A stretch of 64,000 nt of DNA from Adenophora triphylla var. japonica. Lineage: Eukaryota; Streptophyta; Magnoliopsida; Asterales; Campanulaceae. Below are positions 44,907 to 55,713 of this stretch, in pieces. Under the pieces are notes generated by a model, which saw nothing but the letters and a program-made list of their open reading frames with translations, made no database searches and was not told where the DNA came from. Every line of letters begins with the position of its first letter. The stretch's first letter is position 1. Made by a program: the position numbers and the translations under genes. The stretch spans positions 248,001 to 312,000 of the forward strand of contig JAFEMH010002342.1 of NCBI GenBank assembly GCA_022495995.1. The letters run 5' to 3'.

Positions 44907-45415
44907 TTGACTGGAGATCCCAAGATCTAGGTTCAAAGGGACAACCTAACTGTTAAAAGACTTGTAGCGTCACTGTGGGGGTCAACCCAATGCTCATTCC
45001 TTAAAGTGACATCTCGAGATGAATGAGGTTAAGCTTATTGCTTTTAATGATTCTTATGTGAAGTATGGTTACTTAAAAGAATCACCTATGTGAGAAAGAA
45101 GTAGAGGCCGCTTCGAGGAGAATTGTGTGAGGCTCAATTCTTAGACCTTCTCACAGAACCAGGCATTGTGATCCAGGGCCATGAATGGACACAGCTATGA
45201 GAGCTGAATTGTGTTAGGGCGATACATGTGTAAAATATATGATCGGCTACACAAATAGCTAGCAGTTCAAGGACATCGCGTCTACTGATTAGCGAGTAGA
45301 GTAAATATGCTTTTACAAGGAAAGGTTAAAAGGGCAAACCCCTACCTATCCTATGCAGGTTTTCGACTGCCGGACTTTATCACCTATCCTCATAAATTTC
45401 CTTCATGTGGGGGAT

Positions 45416-46623
45416 TGTTGGAAAAATAGTGTGTTTGAAGGAAATTAATGGTTTAATTTCTAAAGGGTAATTTTGTCAAATTACTTAAGTGGTTTAGTGT
45501 GGTTGGGAAATAAAATATTTAATTGTCCAAAATGGGTTTTGGAGGAATTAAATATGGTTTTGAAATTTTCTGAGGTGCTCGGCCGAGCAGGGTTATTGAC
45601 TCGACCGAGCATAGTGTAACAGAAGGTCCCAAGTTTCTGGACAACCTTGCTCGGCCGAGGCATATGCCTTGCTCGGCCGAGCCTGCTCGGCCGAGCAGGC
45701 TATAAGACTCGGCCGAGCAGCTCCTAAGCAGTTATGTTTGCATTGATTTCAAAGTGTAACAGTCATGCCATAAATGGGAAAACTGAAAATCAAAATATTA
45801 ATGTTTAATATTTTGGTTTAATGTCCGAAAATTATTTGCAATAATTCTTGAATTAATGATTAAAATCAGTTTTTATTTTGGTATAATTGTTTTGAAGTTG
45901 TTTAAATTGTTGTTTGTTAACAACAATTAGAAACACTTGGTAAACACTTGGAAAATTCTGAGGCAAACAATTTTGAGAGAAAACCACTGCAGAAACTATT
46001 GTTTTTCTCTTGCAATCCTCCTCCATATTCTTTGGTTGCATATTGTCATCATCTTCCTTGGCCTCCTCTCTTGCATATACAAAGAAGAGGTGATCTAGTC
46101 CAAGCACAATTCAACTCGCCGGGAACTTAGGTGCAAAGTGCCCCCGGTCCGCACGTTCTATCCTGGGAGACAAGCGACTCAAGAAAACTCTAGCACACTC
46201 GGTGAGGAGTCGAATACTCCCTCCGTCCCACCTTAGTGTAGACTTCTTTCCTTTTTCGTCCGTCCCACCTTAGTGTAGACTGCCAAAATTAGAAAGTTTT
46301 TTATTATTTTTTATTTTCCCTATCCCACCCACTCATTCTCTCTCTTCATTTCCACCATACAATTTATTCAACCAACCTACTATTCACTCCACTCATTCTC
46401 TCTCTTCATTTTCTACCACACATTTCCATTATCTTAATAATATTCCTTAGTTATTGTGCCCACCACCTTAGTCTACACTAAGGTGGGACGGAGGGAGTAT
46501 GTCTTAAGGAGACAGTGATTTCATTGGGCTCGTGCAGAATTTCACAACTTTCTCCTTTTGCATTTTCTGTTTGTTAATTATTTTGTTTTATAATTTTCTG
46601 TAATTGTGCACCCGTGTGTAACA
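45416..46623 (+). repeat. 3' LTR of copia-1 (1208 bp including a 281-bp MITE)
   Basis: Matches 39846-40777 apart from point changes, a 7-bp difference within the CGGCCG palindromes, and the Stowaway at 46217-46497. Confidence 0.92.
46217..46497. mobile_element. Stowaway MITE in copia-1 3' LTR (281 bp)
   Basis: Ends CTCCCTCCGTCCCACC and GGTGGGACGGAGGGAG form inverted repeats. The TA target duplication is at 46215-46216 and 46498-46499. The 5' LTR at 40651 shows the empty site with a single TA, which proves the boundaries. Confidence 0.95.
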
Positions 46624-46883
46624 TTGTGTAGGTCAGAAGTCAGCCTAAATACTTTGCTGGACCCAGAGAGCTGAGCCCGAACGTTTTCCTGCGTCATCAA
46701 GGTGCTTTGATTGGGGAAAAGAGATTTGTTTATGAGATTATATTTGAATTGTTCATCAAAATTCGAAGGGATTAGCTTGGTCAATTTCAAGAGTGGAATT
46801 GGAACAGGATATGGAGGTGGGTGGATTGATTTTCGGGATGAAGAAGAGGATGAACTGTAATGGGTGTTTTTTTTTTTCTTTTT

Positions 46884-46918
46884 CTTGAAGGTGATAGAAA
46901 CTTTCTATCACCTTCAAG
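46884..46918. repeat. Perfect 17-bp inverted repeat, one-base spacer
   Basis: CTTGAAGGTGATAGAAA, then C, then TTTCTATCACCTTCAAG. It lies just upstream of the first recognised kinase exon. The rest of 46700-46951 has a poly-T run and no clear coding. Confidence 0.85.
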
Positions 46919-46951
46919 ATACTTTTGTCAACTAAATATTTTTTTACCTAG

Positions 46952-48907
46952 GTTAGGTTAAGAGGCGCAAGATGCTTCTCATTTGAAGAGCTAAACAAAT
47001 GCACCAATAACTTTTCAGAAGGCAATATCATAGGGATTTGGGGCTACGGGCAGGGCAGGTTTGTCTATACATCATCTTTTCTGGTTTAACAGGATTACTA
47101 ATGTTCTATCTTTCTTTCCATCATTTGTTGATTAGTCAAACAAAGTCAAACAAGTTCTTAATAGCTAAATGTTGGCTAACTTTTGGAACATTAGGGGCGG
47201 AGCCACCCTTACACCAATAGCGGCAGCTGTCCCATTTGATTTAGAAAACAAAAGATTTACTAGTGTAATTTTTGCCTGATATTTCTTAAATTCAGGGGGT
47301 TTAGTGGAATAAATGAAAACCCTCCCCCATTTGGCAAAGCAAAATAAGCAGTAAAAATTTATTTACCCCCCTCCACCCCCTTTCAAAAAATATTGGGGAA
47401 AATGTGCAATCTTTTGGTGATGTTGCATATAGCTTTACTGCAATGATAGCTGAACATGAGGCACATATTTACCTTAACCTACTCTATTTTGTTTTTCCAA
47501 GATTATTTACTTTTCCCGTTCATAACTATCTGTACTCCAAGCAGTGTCAGATTCCCAAGTGTGTACTGTTTTTGCAGGTTTACAAAGGAACTCTTAGCAA
47601 TGGACAAATAGTTGCCATAAAAAGAGCGCAGCAGGGATCATTGCAGGGCGCGAATGAATTCAAAACTGAAATTGAACTTCTTTCAAGGATTCACCATAGA
47701 AATGTTGTTGCCCTCGTTGGTTTCTGTTTCGAACAAGGAGAACAAATGCTGGTCTATGAATTCATTTCTAATGGTACCTTAAAAGAAAATCTTTCAGGTA
47801 CTCTGCTCTTGGGGGCTTCTTCCCAAATCTATCTCTATTTTTTTCTGCAACCCCAAGAAAATTTTAACCACTCCGTACTACGAATATATCTAAGGAAATA
47901 ATCTTTAGTATATCACCATTTCTATGCAGGGAAGTCAGGAGTTAAACTAGACTGGATAATGAGACTTGAAATAGCCCTTGATGCAGCTAAAGGCTTGACA
48001 TACTTGCACAAACTTGCTGATCCGCCCATTATACACAGGGACATTAAGTCAACCAATATCCTCCTGGATGACCACTTGATTGCAAAGGTTGCTGATTTTG
48101 GTTTGTCCAAGCTTCTTGGAGATTCAGCTAAGGGTTACATCACCACTCAAGTCAAAGGGACATTGGTAAGGATATGACTGAACCCTCCAAATCTTAATAT
48201 AATACCCCCACCGACCAAGAATAAATGTCGTACTTTCCATTTTGGTTCGTCCCAAAAAAAATATCTAAGGAATACCAAGCAATGTACAAACTAATAAAAC
48301 ACCTTTCTTAAAAACGTTGACAAGTCAATTGTGACATTTATTCTGGGACAGAAGGAATACCAAGAATTCCTTTTTCTTATTTACCTTGTGTTCAAAGTTG
48401 GATTTGTCTTTCTCTATGTAGGGATACATGGACCCCGAGTACTACATGACCAACCAGTTGACTGACAAGAGCGATGTCTACAGCTTTGGAGTGGTCTTAT
48501 TAGAGCTCTTGACTGCAAGAGCACCAATCCAACAAGGGAGGTACATCGTAAAAGAGATGAAGGAGGCAAAAGATAAGTTAAATGACTCATACGACCTTCA
48601 CGAGCTTCTTGACCCTGCTCTTGGTTCAAATCCCGTACTAGTAGGTTTGGCCAAGTTTGTGAACCTGGCAATGAAATGTGTCAGAGACTCATCAGATGAA
48701 TGGCCTAGAATGAGTGAAGTGGTGAGAGAGATTGAGAATATCATTCAGTTGGCTCGTATAAATTACAAATCAGTGTCTTCCGTCTCAAGTCAAAAAGGTA
48801 ATAAAGACAGGGACCTCTATGATTCTTATGGAGAAATTGACCTCTACGATTCGACTATCTCTGATTATAGCCGGACTGCAGTGTCGTTTGAGACACAGTT
48901 GCCGTGA
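46952..48907 (+). pseudogene. LRR VIII-type receptor-like kinase, cytoplasmic exons only
   Basis: Exons: 46952 to about 47060 (GARCFSFEELNKCTNNFSE), 47578-47797 ([17 protein letters not shown] with the beta-3 Lys, then [15 protein letters not shown]), 47930-48165 ([25 protein letters not shown]) and 48422-48907 (GYMDPEYYMTNQLTDKSDVY to the stop). Donors and acceptors of the last three are GT-AG and in phase. Catalytic HRD and DFG are intact. The glycine loop reads GIWGYG, lacking the second Gly, and the first donor is unclear. No LRR or membrane exon lies upstream; the transposon stack begins only 250 bp away. It resembles the At5g49770-like family. A gene with its 5' exons far upstream remains possible. 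Confidence 0.7.
48205..48357. mobile_element. Old Stowaway MITE in kinase intron (about 153 bp)
   Basis: Ends CCCCCACCGACCAAGAATAAA and, inverted, TTATTCTGGGACAGAAGGAA are degenerate Stowaway termini with TA on both sides (48203-48204, 48358-48359). It lies within the intron between 48165 and 48422. Confidence 0.7.
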
Positions 48908-49357
48908 GTGAAGCATAAAGTGCTCTTTGGTTATTGTAGATATTTTTCATCTATTGGTTTGGACACTTCATGAACTTCTGCATTGTTGCTTAGACAGTAG
49001 AAAACGAATTTTGTAGATACCATCTTCTTGTACATCAGTCCTAACAATTCAAACACTTACCATTACCTTCATCTCCCCTCCCCCGACTTATTTGGAGTTC
49101 TAATCTCAATAGGTCTAGTAATGTTGTATAATTAAATCCAGAGAACTAGTCTTCCATGAATTCATCCGAGTGTGTGTGTGTGTGTGTTAGTTGTTCACTG
49201 ATGACAGACAATGAAATCCAATTGGAAACCAAACAGGAGAAAATATTTGATTGACCGAAAAATAAGTAATTAAATTCGTTCATTCTTTCATGAACTGGAA
49301 CAAAGAAGTTGCTTATACAGATTATAAGCACTATACATATATCTCTGAAAGACAGCT
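48908..49357. other. Intergenic, no recognised feature
   Basis: 3' flank of the kinase. It contains a GT dinucleotide run at about 49172-49187. It probably holds the 3' ends of the kinase and of the minus-strand gene that follows. Confidence 0.5.
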
Positions 49358-49609
49358 TTACACTATTCCTTCATCAGTAGGAGATTTCTCGAAGCCTCTG
49401 CCAGTAAATTTCTTGGGATCGATCCAAGGCCTAGTCAGAATTTCATCAACAATATCAGATTGCTGTTTGGGTTTCCTATCTCTTGATGAGGTAGGCCATG
49501 AAATAGGATCTATTTTGATGCTACCAACTTCAAATGTATCAAGATAATAACCCCCGTTAAGAAATCTAATAAATTCCTCAAAGGGTAGGTTGCCAATACT
49601 CTCTGCCAT
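49358..49609 (-). CDS. Small protein of unknown function, 83 aa
   Basis: ATG 49609 begins MAESIGNLPFEEFIRFLNGG. The frame ends at 49358. The frame is also open upstream to 49795, but that part reads as a 5' leader (GAGAGA run, hydrophobic low-quality text). The 83-aa start is therefore preferred. The protein is mildly acidic with no membrane segment or known motif. A TATA-like TCTATAAGAAC is about 150 bp upstream on the minus strand. I do not recognise the family. It may be the only intact host gene in the window. Confidence 0.55.
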   Translation of the reverse strand: MAESIGNLPFEEFIRFLNGGYYLDTFEVGSIKIDPISWPTSSRDRKPKQQSDIVDEILTRPWIDPKKFTGRGFEKSPTDEGIV

Positions 49610-49757
49610 TGCTAAAAACACACACTCACAGTTTCTTTCACACCCACTACTTTGTTGCAGGAAATTGAGGAGAGAGAGAGAGAGAATTGCAATTGAGAAG
49701 ATGTAGAGAATCGGAGGAAATTGAAAAGCTAAGAATAAGGATTTGGCGCAGCCTGTT

Positions 49758-49985
49758 CTTATAGACTCAAAATCCCAACGGTAAAGAAAACCCAATTGGG
49801 TCGATTTTGATACGAAATCGCTGATTGCAGATTTTGCCGGGTTTTTAATTGACGCGCTAAATTGAAATACGACCCAATTATGGAAATCAAGTACAACGGT
49901 AAGAAAATCTCAGCTTGTTAACGTTAAGATGTACAACGGTAAGAAAAGATTTGTATATGGAAATCGACTATAACGGTAAGAAAAA
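49758..49985 (-). promoter_or_regulatory. Upstream region with four AACGGTAA motifs
   Basis: CAACGGTAAAG occurs near 49788, ACAACGGTAAG near 49894 and 49933, and ATAACGGTAAG near 49970, with TATA-like TATAAGA at about 49760 (minus strand CTATAAGAAC). The AACGG core is that of plant MSA elements bound by three-repeat MYB factors at G2/M. The match is partial and the orientation is opposite to the gene. Confidence 0.4.
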
Positions 49986-50784
49986 GATTTGTATACGGTT
50001 TCCGTTAAAACAGTCAAACCTAGGTTAAAATTCAATTTTCGCGCCTTTAATGTTGTTTGTAAACTTAATATTTGAGGCGGTTGACTATGGGATTGGATGA
50101 GGGAGGCCCAGTCCATTACTTGAGTCAGCTTCTCCCCCTCCCTAATCATTTTCATGTTTAGTTTATTTTTATTTTTATTTTCTTATTTGCTGATTGATTT
50201 TTTATTTTTTATTTTTCAATTTGGTTTCCTTTAAGAATGTTGATGTTGTTCAATTTTAGAAGGTGAATTTTGATTTACAGTTTTGAGTTGATTGCAAACC
50301 CAACTGGACACGCCCACCAACTGTTTGATATTTGGCACAAGTGAACTCGACCTAAGTTAGTACTTAGAATTTCATGGTAGATTTCATCTTCTTGCTATAT
50401 AATCATACCATGGCCCCGTAGAATTTTATCATTTAATTGTATTCCCGCTGTATAAAAATGAATATCCAATTTTAGAAGGTGAATTTTGATTTACAATGTT
50501 GGGTCGTTTTTCCTTTTTTCCTGTCCATATTCCTCGGTTACTTGCTAAAACATAGCAGTGCTATGTTTGCGCAAATAAACATGAGTAATTTGCGAGTTCA
50601 TAGCACGTACATTGAACACGGAAGGCAAGCATGTCTGTGGTTCAAGTTATGATCTCCATCTTTCCATTAATTTTAAAAGTAACTCTTAATATAGATGCAA
50701 CTATTCTTTACTACCAGTTTTCCAGCTGAAGAAAACTGTTTATGATTTAAGTTTCTGTAAAGTAAATCATGATAATGAAGTATA
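49986..50784. other. Intergenic AT-rich DNA, no recognised feature
   Basis: Poly-T/AT stretches and no coding homology. Two short repeats of AGAAGGTGAATTTTGATTTA are at about 50258 and 50475. Confidence 0.5.
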
Positions 50785-51057
50785 CTCCCTCCTCCCACAC
50801 CTACGTCATTTTGCCATTTTGGGTGTCCCAAACCTACATGCACATTTCCTAAAATGGAAAGGAATCTTTACTATTCCCTCCACTCATTTTCTCTCCTACA
50901 TTATTTTTATACTCACAACACCATTATAATTTACTATTCCCTCCACTCATTCTCTCTCCTATTTTACTTTCACACTCACATCACTTTCAATATAATACTC
51001 TCTCCTTAATTTACGTGCAAAAGTCAAAGTGTGCACCTAGGTCCGGGACGGAGGGAG
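50785..51057. mobile_element. Stowaway MITE (273 bp)
   Basis: CTCCCTCCTCCCACACC at the left and GGGACGGAGGGAG at the right, with TA at 50783-50784 and 51058-51059. Confidence 0.88.
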
Positions 51058-51059
51058 TA

Positions 51060-51250
51060 TTACACTAGTCTAAAAAGTCAATTAATTACTGACTACGGCT
51101 CTGCATATACACAGGAATCTTTTGAATAACATTGGAAAATAAAATAAAATAGAAAAATAACTGAACTTTGATGATGTGATATTACACGAGTCTAAAAGGT
51201 CAATTAATTCCTGGCTATGGCTATGGATATATATAGGGATCTTTCGAATA
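51060..51250 (+). repeat. 118-bp tandem duplication before the LRR exon
   Basis: ATTACACTAGTCTAAAAAGTC (from 51060) recurs as ATTACACGAGTCTAAAAGGTC (from about 51180), and both lead into GGAATCTTTTGAATAAC or GGATCTTTCGAATAAC. The first copy thus contains a decayed duplicate of the LRR exon start. Confidence 0.65.
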
Positions 51251-52034
51251 ACAAGGGCCTGCGAGGAACTCTTTCGTCATCTATTGAGAATTTGAAGAAT
51301 CTGACAACCTTGTAAGAGAGTCATACTGTTCTTTACATGTAGCTGGGAAAAACTGTGTTAATAGTCCATTGATCTGAAGAATTCATTTTCATGCATGCAG
51401 AATTCTGATTGGCTGCGGTTTCTTTGGTCCTATTCCAGATACAATAGGATCCTTAAGCGAGCTGGTATTTTTGTAAGTATTTCCAACTTCAGTCCATCTC
51501 CATCTCCATCTCGTTCAATGTAAGAATGTTTCTTTATCATGGATTTCCTCAAAAATATAAGGTCATTAGCTAAATAAAACTAATGTGAAACACTTCAATA
51601 AGGGTCTCTTGTTGTTGTTTATTCTTCTGTTGTTGTACACCATGTTGCTTTTTCCATGGTAGAACTTTCTTCTGATTGAACTTTATTTTCCATTCTTGCA
51701 GAGGTCTGAATAATAACAGCTTTATTGGACCGATCCCTCCTTCCATAGGCAACTTATCTAAACTTAAGTGACAACCTGCTTTATGGACCTATTCCAGTCA
51801 CTAGAGGAACACCACCTGGTCTGGATATGCTGCTTAATGCTAGACACTTATATGTTTTACTCTTTATACCTTAAGGAACTTGTGCATTTTTTTTTTATTT
51901 TTTTTTAACGTATTGACAATTCTTAACCCCTGTTCTGCCCTTTACACAGCAACTTAGCACAGAATCAGCTATCTGGTAGTACTGGTACCATCCCACCTCG
52001 ACTTTTCAGCTCAAATATGCGCCTGATGCTCTTG
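51238..52034 (+). pseudogene. LRR exons of a decayed receptor-like kinase, copy 1
   Basis: DLSNNKGLRGTLSSSIENL (about 51250-51312, donor GTAAG), ILIGCGFFGPIPDTIGSL (51401-51472, a 72-nt LRR exon), GLNNNSFIGPIPPSIGNLSK (from about 51702) and NLAQNQLSG...GTIPPRLFSSN (about 51949-52034, donor GTAAGT). They match the extracellular LRRs of the LRR VIII family to which the kinase at 47-48.9 kb belongs, so they come from a second gene copy whose kinase is absent. Exon 3 has lost the codons between LSK and SDN and is read out of frame. Confidence 0.65.
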
Positions 52035-52379
52035 TAAGTATGACCATGATTCAGCATACGCGCTTACCTGGTGATATATATGAACAAGGTATGATTTCAA
52101 GGTCTAGCATGCAATCTTATACTCCGTATATGTTACAGAAAAAAACTAATAACCCAAATTCAGAGTAAAATGTTGTAAGAATAATAAAGATTTAATCCTC
52201 GCTGATTTCTTAAGGGATTTATACTAAATTGAGAAAGTCTCGATCTTTTCTAAGACCTCTTCCTGAGTTCCAAGTGCGCTGTCATATTTTCTTAGTTCAG
52301 ATTAGATAAAGTAGATGGGATGTCCTAATTCTTTTTGATACATTGAGCTTAGAATAGCATAATTTAAAACTTAAGAATA

Positions 52380-52485
52380 CAAGAATATATAAATACATAC
52401 ATACATATATATGTATATACGTATATATATTAACCTTTGTGATAACAACTAGAAAAGTAGGAAGATCATTTTGGGACGGAGGGAG
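52380..52485. mobile_element. Stowaway remnant replaced by an AT microsatellite
   Basis: Only the right end TTTTGGGACGGAGGGAG is left (TA at 52486-52487). The left part is a (TACA/TATG)n-like tract. The site corresponds to that of the Stowaway at 55879 in the duplicated copy, so the insertion predates the duplication. Confidence 0.55.
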
Positions 52486-52504
52486 TAGTCCTTTGATATA
52501 AAGA

Positions 52505-53045
52505 TTCTTTGGTATATTTGCAAGTATTTCCAACTTCGATCCTTCTTCACTGTAAGCATGCTTCTTCATCATGAATTCTTAAAAAAAAAAGGGACACTAG
52601 ATAAAACTGATGTGAAACACTTGAATAAGGATCTTATTTGGGATTTTTAAGCACTATAATCTTGTTTCATTTTTATTTTTTTGGTTATATATTCCATTTC
52701 CCTAGGTAGATTATCTAAACTTTCATGGCTTGATCTAAGTAACAATTGGCTTACTGGACCTATTCCAGTCTCTACGGGAACGACTACTGGTCTGTATATG
52801 CTGCTTAATAATAATGCGAGGCACTTGAGCACTTGAATGTTTTACTGACTTCTTAAAGGAATTGTGAGATTTTCATTTCTTTTAATCTATTGACAATTTA
52901 TAACTCCCGTTCTGTCCTTTACGCAGCCACTTGGCAATGAATCAGCTAAATGGTACCATCCCACCTCGACTTTTCAGCTCAAATATGCGCCTCATACACT
53001 TGTAATCGACTTTTCAGCTCAAATATGCGCCTCATACACTTGTAA
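52505..53045 (+). pseudogene. LRR exons of a decayed receptor-like kinase, copy 2
   Basis: LSKLSWLDLSNNWLTGPIPV (about 52706-52760) and HLAMNQLNGTIPPRLFSSN (52927-52990) repeat exons 3-4 of copy 1, with intron sequence also shared (AAGTATTTCCAACTTC at 51475 and 52522). The last exon carries an exact 40-bp tandem duplication (52966-53005, 53006-53045) that duplicates the splice-donor end. Copy 2 continues after the insertion, at 55714-55878. Confidence 0.65.
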
Positions 53046-53677
53046 GTATGACTATATGATTCATTGCTCGTGAGTTATTATAAAAAAAACAACCAATAAC
53101 ACAGTCAAAAAAAAAAAAATTAAGAAGAATAATGTTTTAACTCTCGTGGATTTCTTATGGGTATTGCTCCCTCCGTCCCATAAAGATATTCCCATTTGTC
53201 GTTTTTTGTTTGTCCCAAAAAAAAAGATAGTCCCATTTCCAAAATGGGCATTTACAAAAAACTCATTTTAAAAGATGGAAATTACAAAAAAAATACACAC
53301 AAGATGGAAATTACAAAAAACTTCTATAAAAATTACAAAAAACTACTTTTGTAAATTGAAAGCACTATTTTCATAAAAAAAAGAAAGAAAAAGAAAAAAA
53401 ACATAAATAAACATAAAATTTAAAACATTCAGTTACAATAAGATACTTATGAATTAATAAAAAATGTAAATGCTGCTGAGCCAAATCAAAACAAAAAACA
53501 AAATGAAATTCCCATGTGGCTGCTAAGCACACTCATCACTAAATAGCTCACTCTGCTCAATTGCTTATAAATTTCATAAAATTACAAAAGAGAATACATC
53601 ATAGGGCCAAGCTAGGCCTTTTTTGGTCTGCTCTTCGATCAAAAGAGCCTTGAATATAGAACCACAAATTAACCGAT

Positions 53678-54374
53678 AAACAACTGATAAACATGATAAA
53701 CAACTGATAAATAAATAACTGATAAACATGATAAACAACTGATAAACATGATAAACAACTGATAAACAACTGATAAACAACTGATAAACAACTGATAAAC
53801 AACTGATAAACAACTGATAAACAACTGATAAACAACTGATAAACAACTGATAAACAACTGATAAACATGATAAACAACTGATAAACAACTGATAAACATG
53901 ATAAACAACTGATAACAACTGATAAACAAATGATAACAACTGATAAACCTGATAAAACAACTGATAAACAACTGATAAACAACTGATAAACAACTGATAA
54001 ACAACTGATAAACATGATAAACAACTGATAAACATGATAAACAACTGATAAACAACTGATAAACAACTGATAAACAACTGATAAACATGATAAACAACTG
54101 ATAAACAACTGATAAACAACTGATAAACAACTGATAAACATGATAAACAACTGATAAACATGATAAACAACTGATAAACATGATAAACAACTGATAAACA
54201 ACTGATAAACAACTGATAAACATGATAAACAACTGATAAACAACTGATAAACATGATAAACAACTGATAAACATGATAAACAACTGATAACAACTGATAA
54301 ACAACTGATAAACAACTGATAAACAACTGATAACAACTGATAAACATGATAAACAACTGATAAACAACTGATAA
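53678..54374. repeat. Minisatellite of 11-bp and 9-bp units
   Basis: About 65 units of CAACTGATAAA mixed with CATGATAAA. The minus strand is open in all three frames because the unit has no stop on that strand. The resulting proteins are low-complexity artefacts. Confidence 0.95.
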
Positions 54375-54744
54375 TTTGATGGATCCGCTCTAAGAATTTT
54401 GAGTTTTGTGTTGAATGTGATATGATATCATGATTACCATGTGATGATATGGACAAACTGATCACCGATATGGATTATATTATTTGGATTTCTTATTTTT
54501 AGTTAGGCTGTTCTTAATCATAGATTTGACAGAGCACGCTAATTGAACACACTTTGAGGTTTTTTAATTGATTGATCAATGGCTGGAATAAACGGATTTT
54601 GGAATTCTCTGATTCTCTTCATCTTGTAAAACCGTGCCCCAGAGATATTTATTTTCCAAAGATTTGTCAAACTTATGACTGATTTTTCATTTTACCTCAC
54701 TGATCAAATACATGTTTCACAATGGCGGATTTGATTATGCTGCT

Positions 54745-55180
54745 CGACCTCCCAGCTAATAGATTGTTTGAACTGGAGGATTGAAAATGAGATTGACGAT
54801 ATATTGGCGGTGAGTTTTATATATCATTTCTTGAAATTTTATTTAGCATCCGCTTTCTGTTTCGCGATAAAGATAAAGTTGGTCATGTACTTCTTATGGA
54901 TCCCACCAACATTCATTATTCGGTCACATGAGACACATAGTGAACTTTCACTGTTTGCATCTGCATTTCCAAAATTAGTTCAGTATAGACTTGCTCACAG
55001 GTTTCCTGCTTATAAATGCACACTAAAGCAATTGAACTGAAAAATTTAAGGATTATAGTCTGTACCTAATGCTTTTCAATGTCTAACTTTAGTGTTCTTT
55101 ATGCAGAAACCAATCATTCCTATTGATTTTTATAGAGGTGTTCGAGATTCACAGCTTATAGGAATGTCAGGTTATTCGAA
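54745..55180 (+). other. Possible captured gene fragment with one intron
   Basis: A coding-like piece ends at a GTGAGTT donor (54810) and resumes after TTTATGCAG at 55107 with PIIPIDFYRGVRDSQLIGMS. I do not recognise the source gene. The downstream part is GGAGGTGG-rich low-complexity sequence (55195-55390). Confidence 0.35.
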
Positions 55181-55713
55181 AGAGGTACTACCTTCATCCG
55201 GAGGTGGAGAAGGTCGTCGCCGGAGGTGAAAAAGGTAGTTGTCGGAGGTGGGTTTGGGTAGAGAGAGAAAGTGGAGAGAAAAAAGTGTGGGTGGAGGTGG
55301 TCGCCGGAGGTGGGGAAGGTGGTCGCCGGAGGGAAGCTTGTCACCGGAGTTGGGTTGGGTAAAGAGAAAGAGGGTAAAGAGAGATGGGTGTGTGTTTTGT
55401 GTGCAAAAATAGTTTTTTGTAATATTCATATTTAGCTAAATAGTTTTTTGTAAAATCACAACTTACATGTTTTTTTTTTTTGTAAATAGCATGTTTTTTA
55501 ATGAGTTTTTGGTAAAAAATCCATGAGTTTTTGGTAAAAAATCCTTTCCAAAATTGTTAGGTTAAAAAAATTGAACTTCCAAAATTGTCAACCAAGGAAG
55601 AAGAGGGGTAATGGAGTAAGAAGTAAACGTCATTAAGGTTAGTGATGAAAATGAAAATATGTTGTCAAAATGTTTGATTAGTCAAATGGAACTATCATTA
55701 TGGGTTGGGGGAG

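Larger units (their letters stand above)
39846..46623 (+). mobile_element. copia-1: Ty1/copia element in the 3' LTR of C
   Basis: The target duplication TTGTG lies at 39841-39845 and 46624-46628. LTRs start TGTTGGAAAA and end GTGTGTAACA. Gag, protease, integrase, RT and RNase H are in copia order on the plus strand. Two nonsense codons, one frameshift and a third nonsense codon make it defective. By eye about 17 differences separate the LTRs outside a MITE (roughly 2 percent). RT text (DLPPGSKTLGYRWIFKRK) suggests a Tork-like lineage, without certainty. Confidence 0.92.
33024..46699 (+). mobile_element. Element C, right segment (Tat-type gypsy; holds copia-1 in its 3' LTR)
   Basis: Continues the protease frame of 13269-13759, then RT, RNase H, second RNase H, integrase, an antisense gene, a polypurine tract (AGTTGGGGGCCA, 39033-39044) and a 3' LTR beginning about 39046. 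The LTR is split at 39845/46629 by copia-1 and probably ends near 46699 (GCGTCATCA). The coding part has several stops, so C is the oldest layer. Confidence 0.8.
53167..55713. mobile_element. 2.5-kb mariner/Stowaway-like non-autonomous element
   Basis: The left end CTCCCTCCGTCCCATAAAG and the inverted right end (CTCCCCCAACCCATAATG on the minus strand) match over about 30 bp. Further inverted similarity (ACAAAAAACTCAT) follows inside. These are the termini of plant mariner-like elements and their Stowaway derivatives. Flanks are LRR copy 2 sequence on both sides, and a clear TA duplication is no longer visible. No DDD transposase is present. It holds a minisatellite and a possible gene fragment. 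Confidence 0.6.

Noticed and set aside
49610..49795. N-terminal extension of the small minus-strand gene
   Set aside because: The extension covers a GAGAGA run and the TATA-like site, so it reads as leader rather than protein.
53574..54465. Three overlapping minus-strand frames of 230-290 codons
   Set aside because: They are translations of an 11/9-bp minisatellite whose unit lacks stops on that strand; low-complexity sequence with no initiation context.
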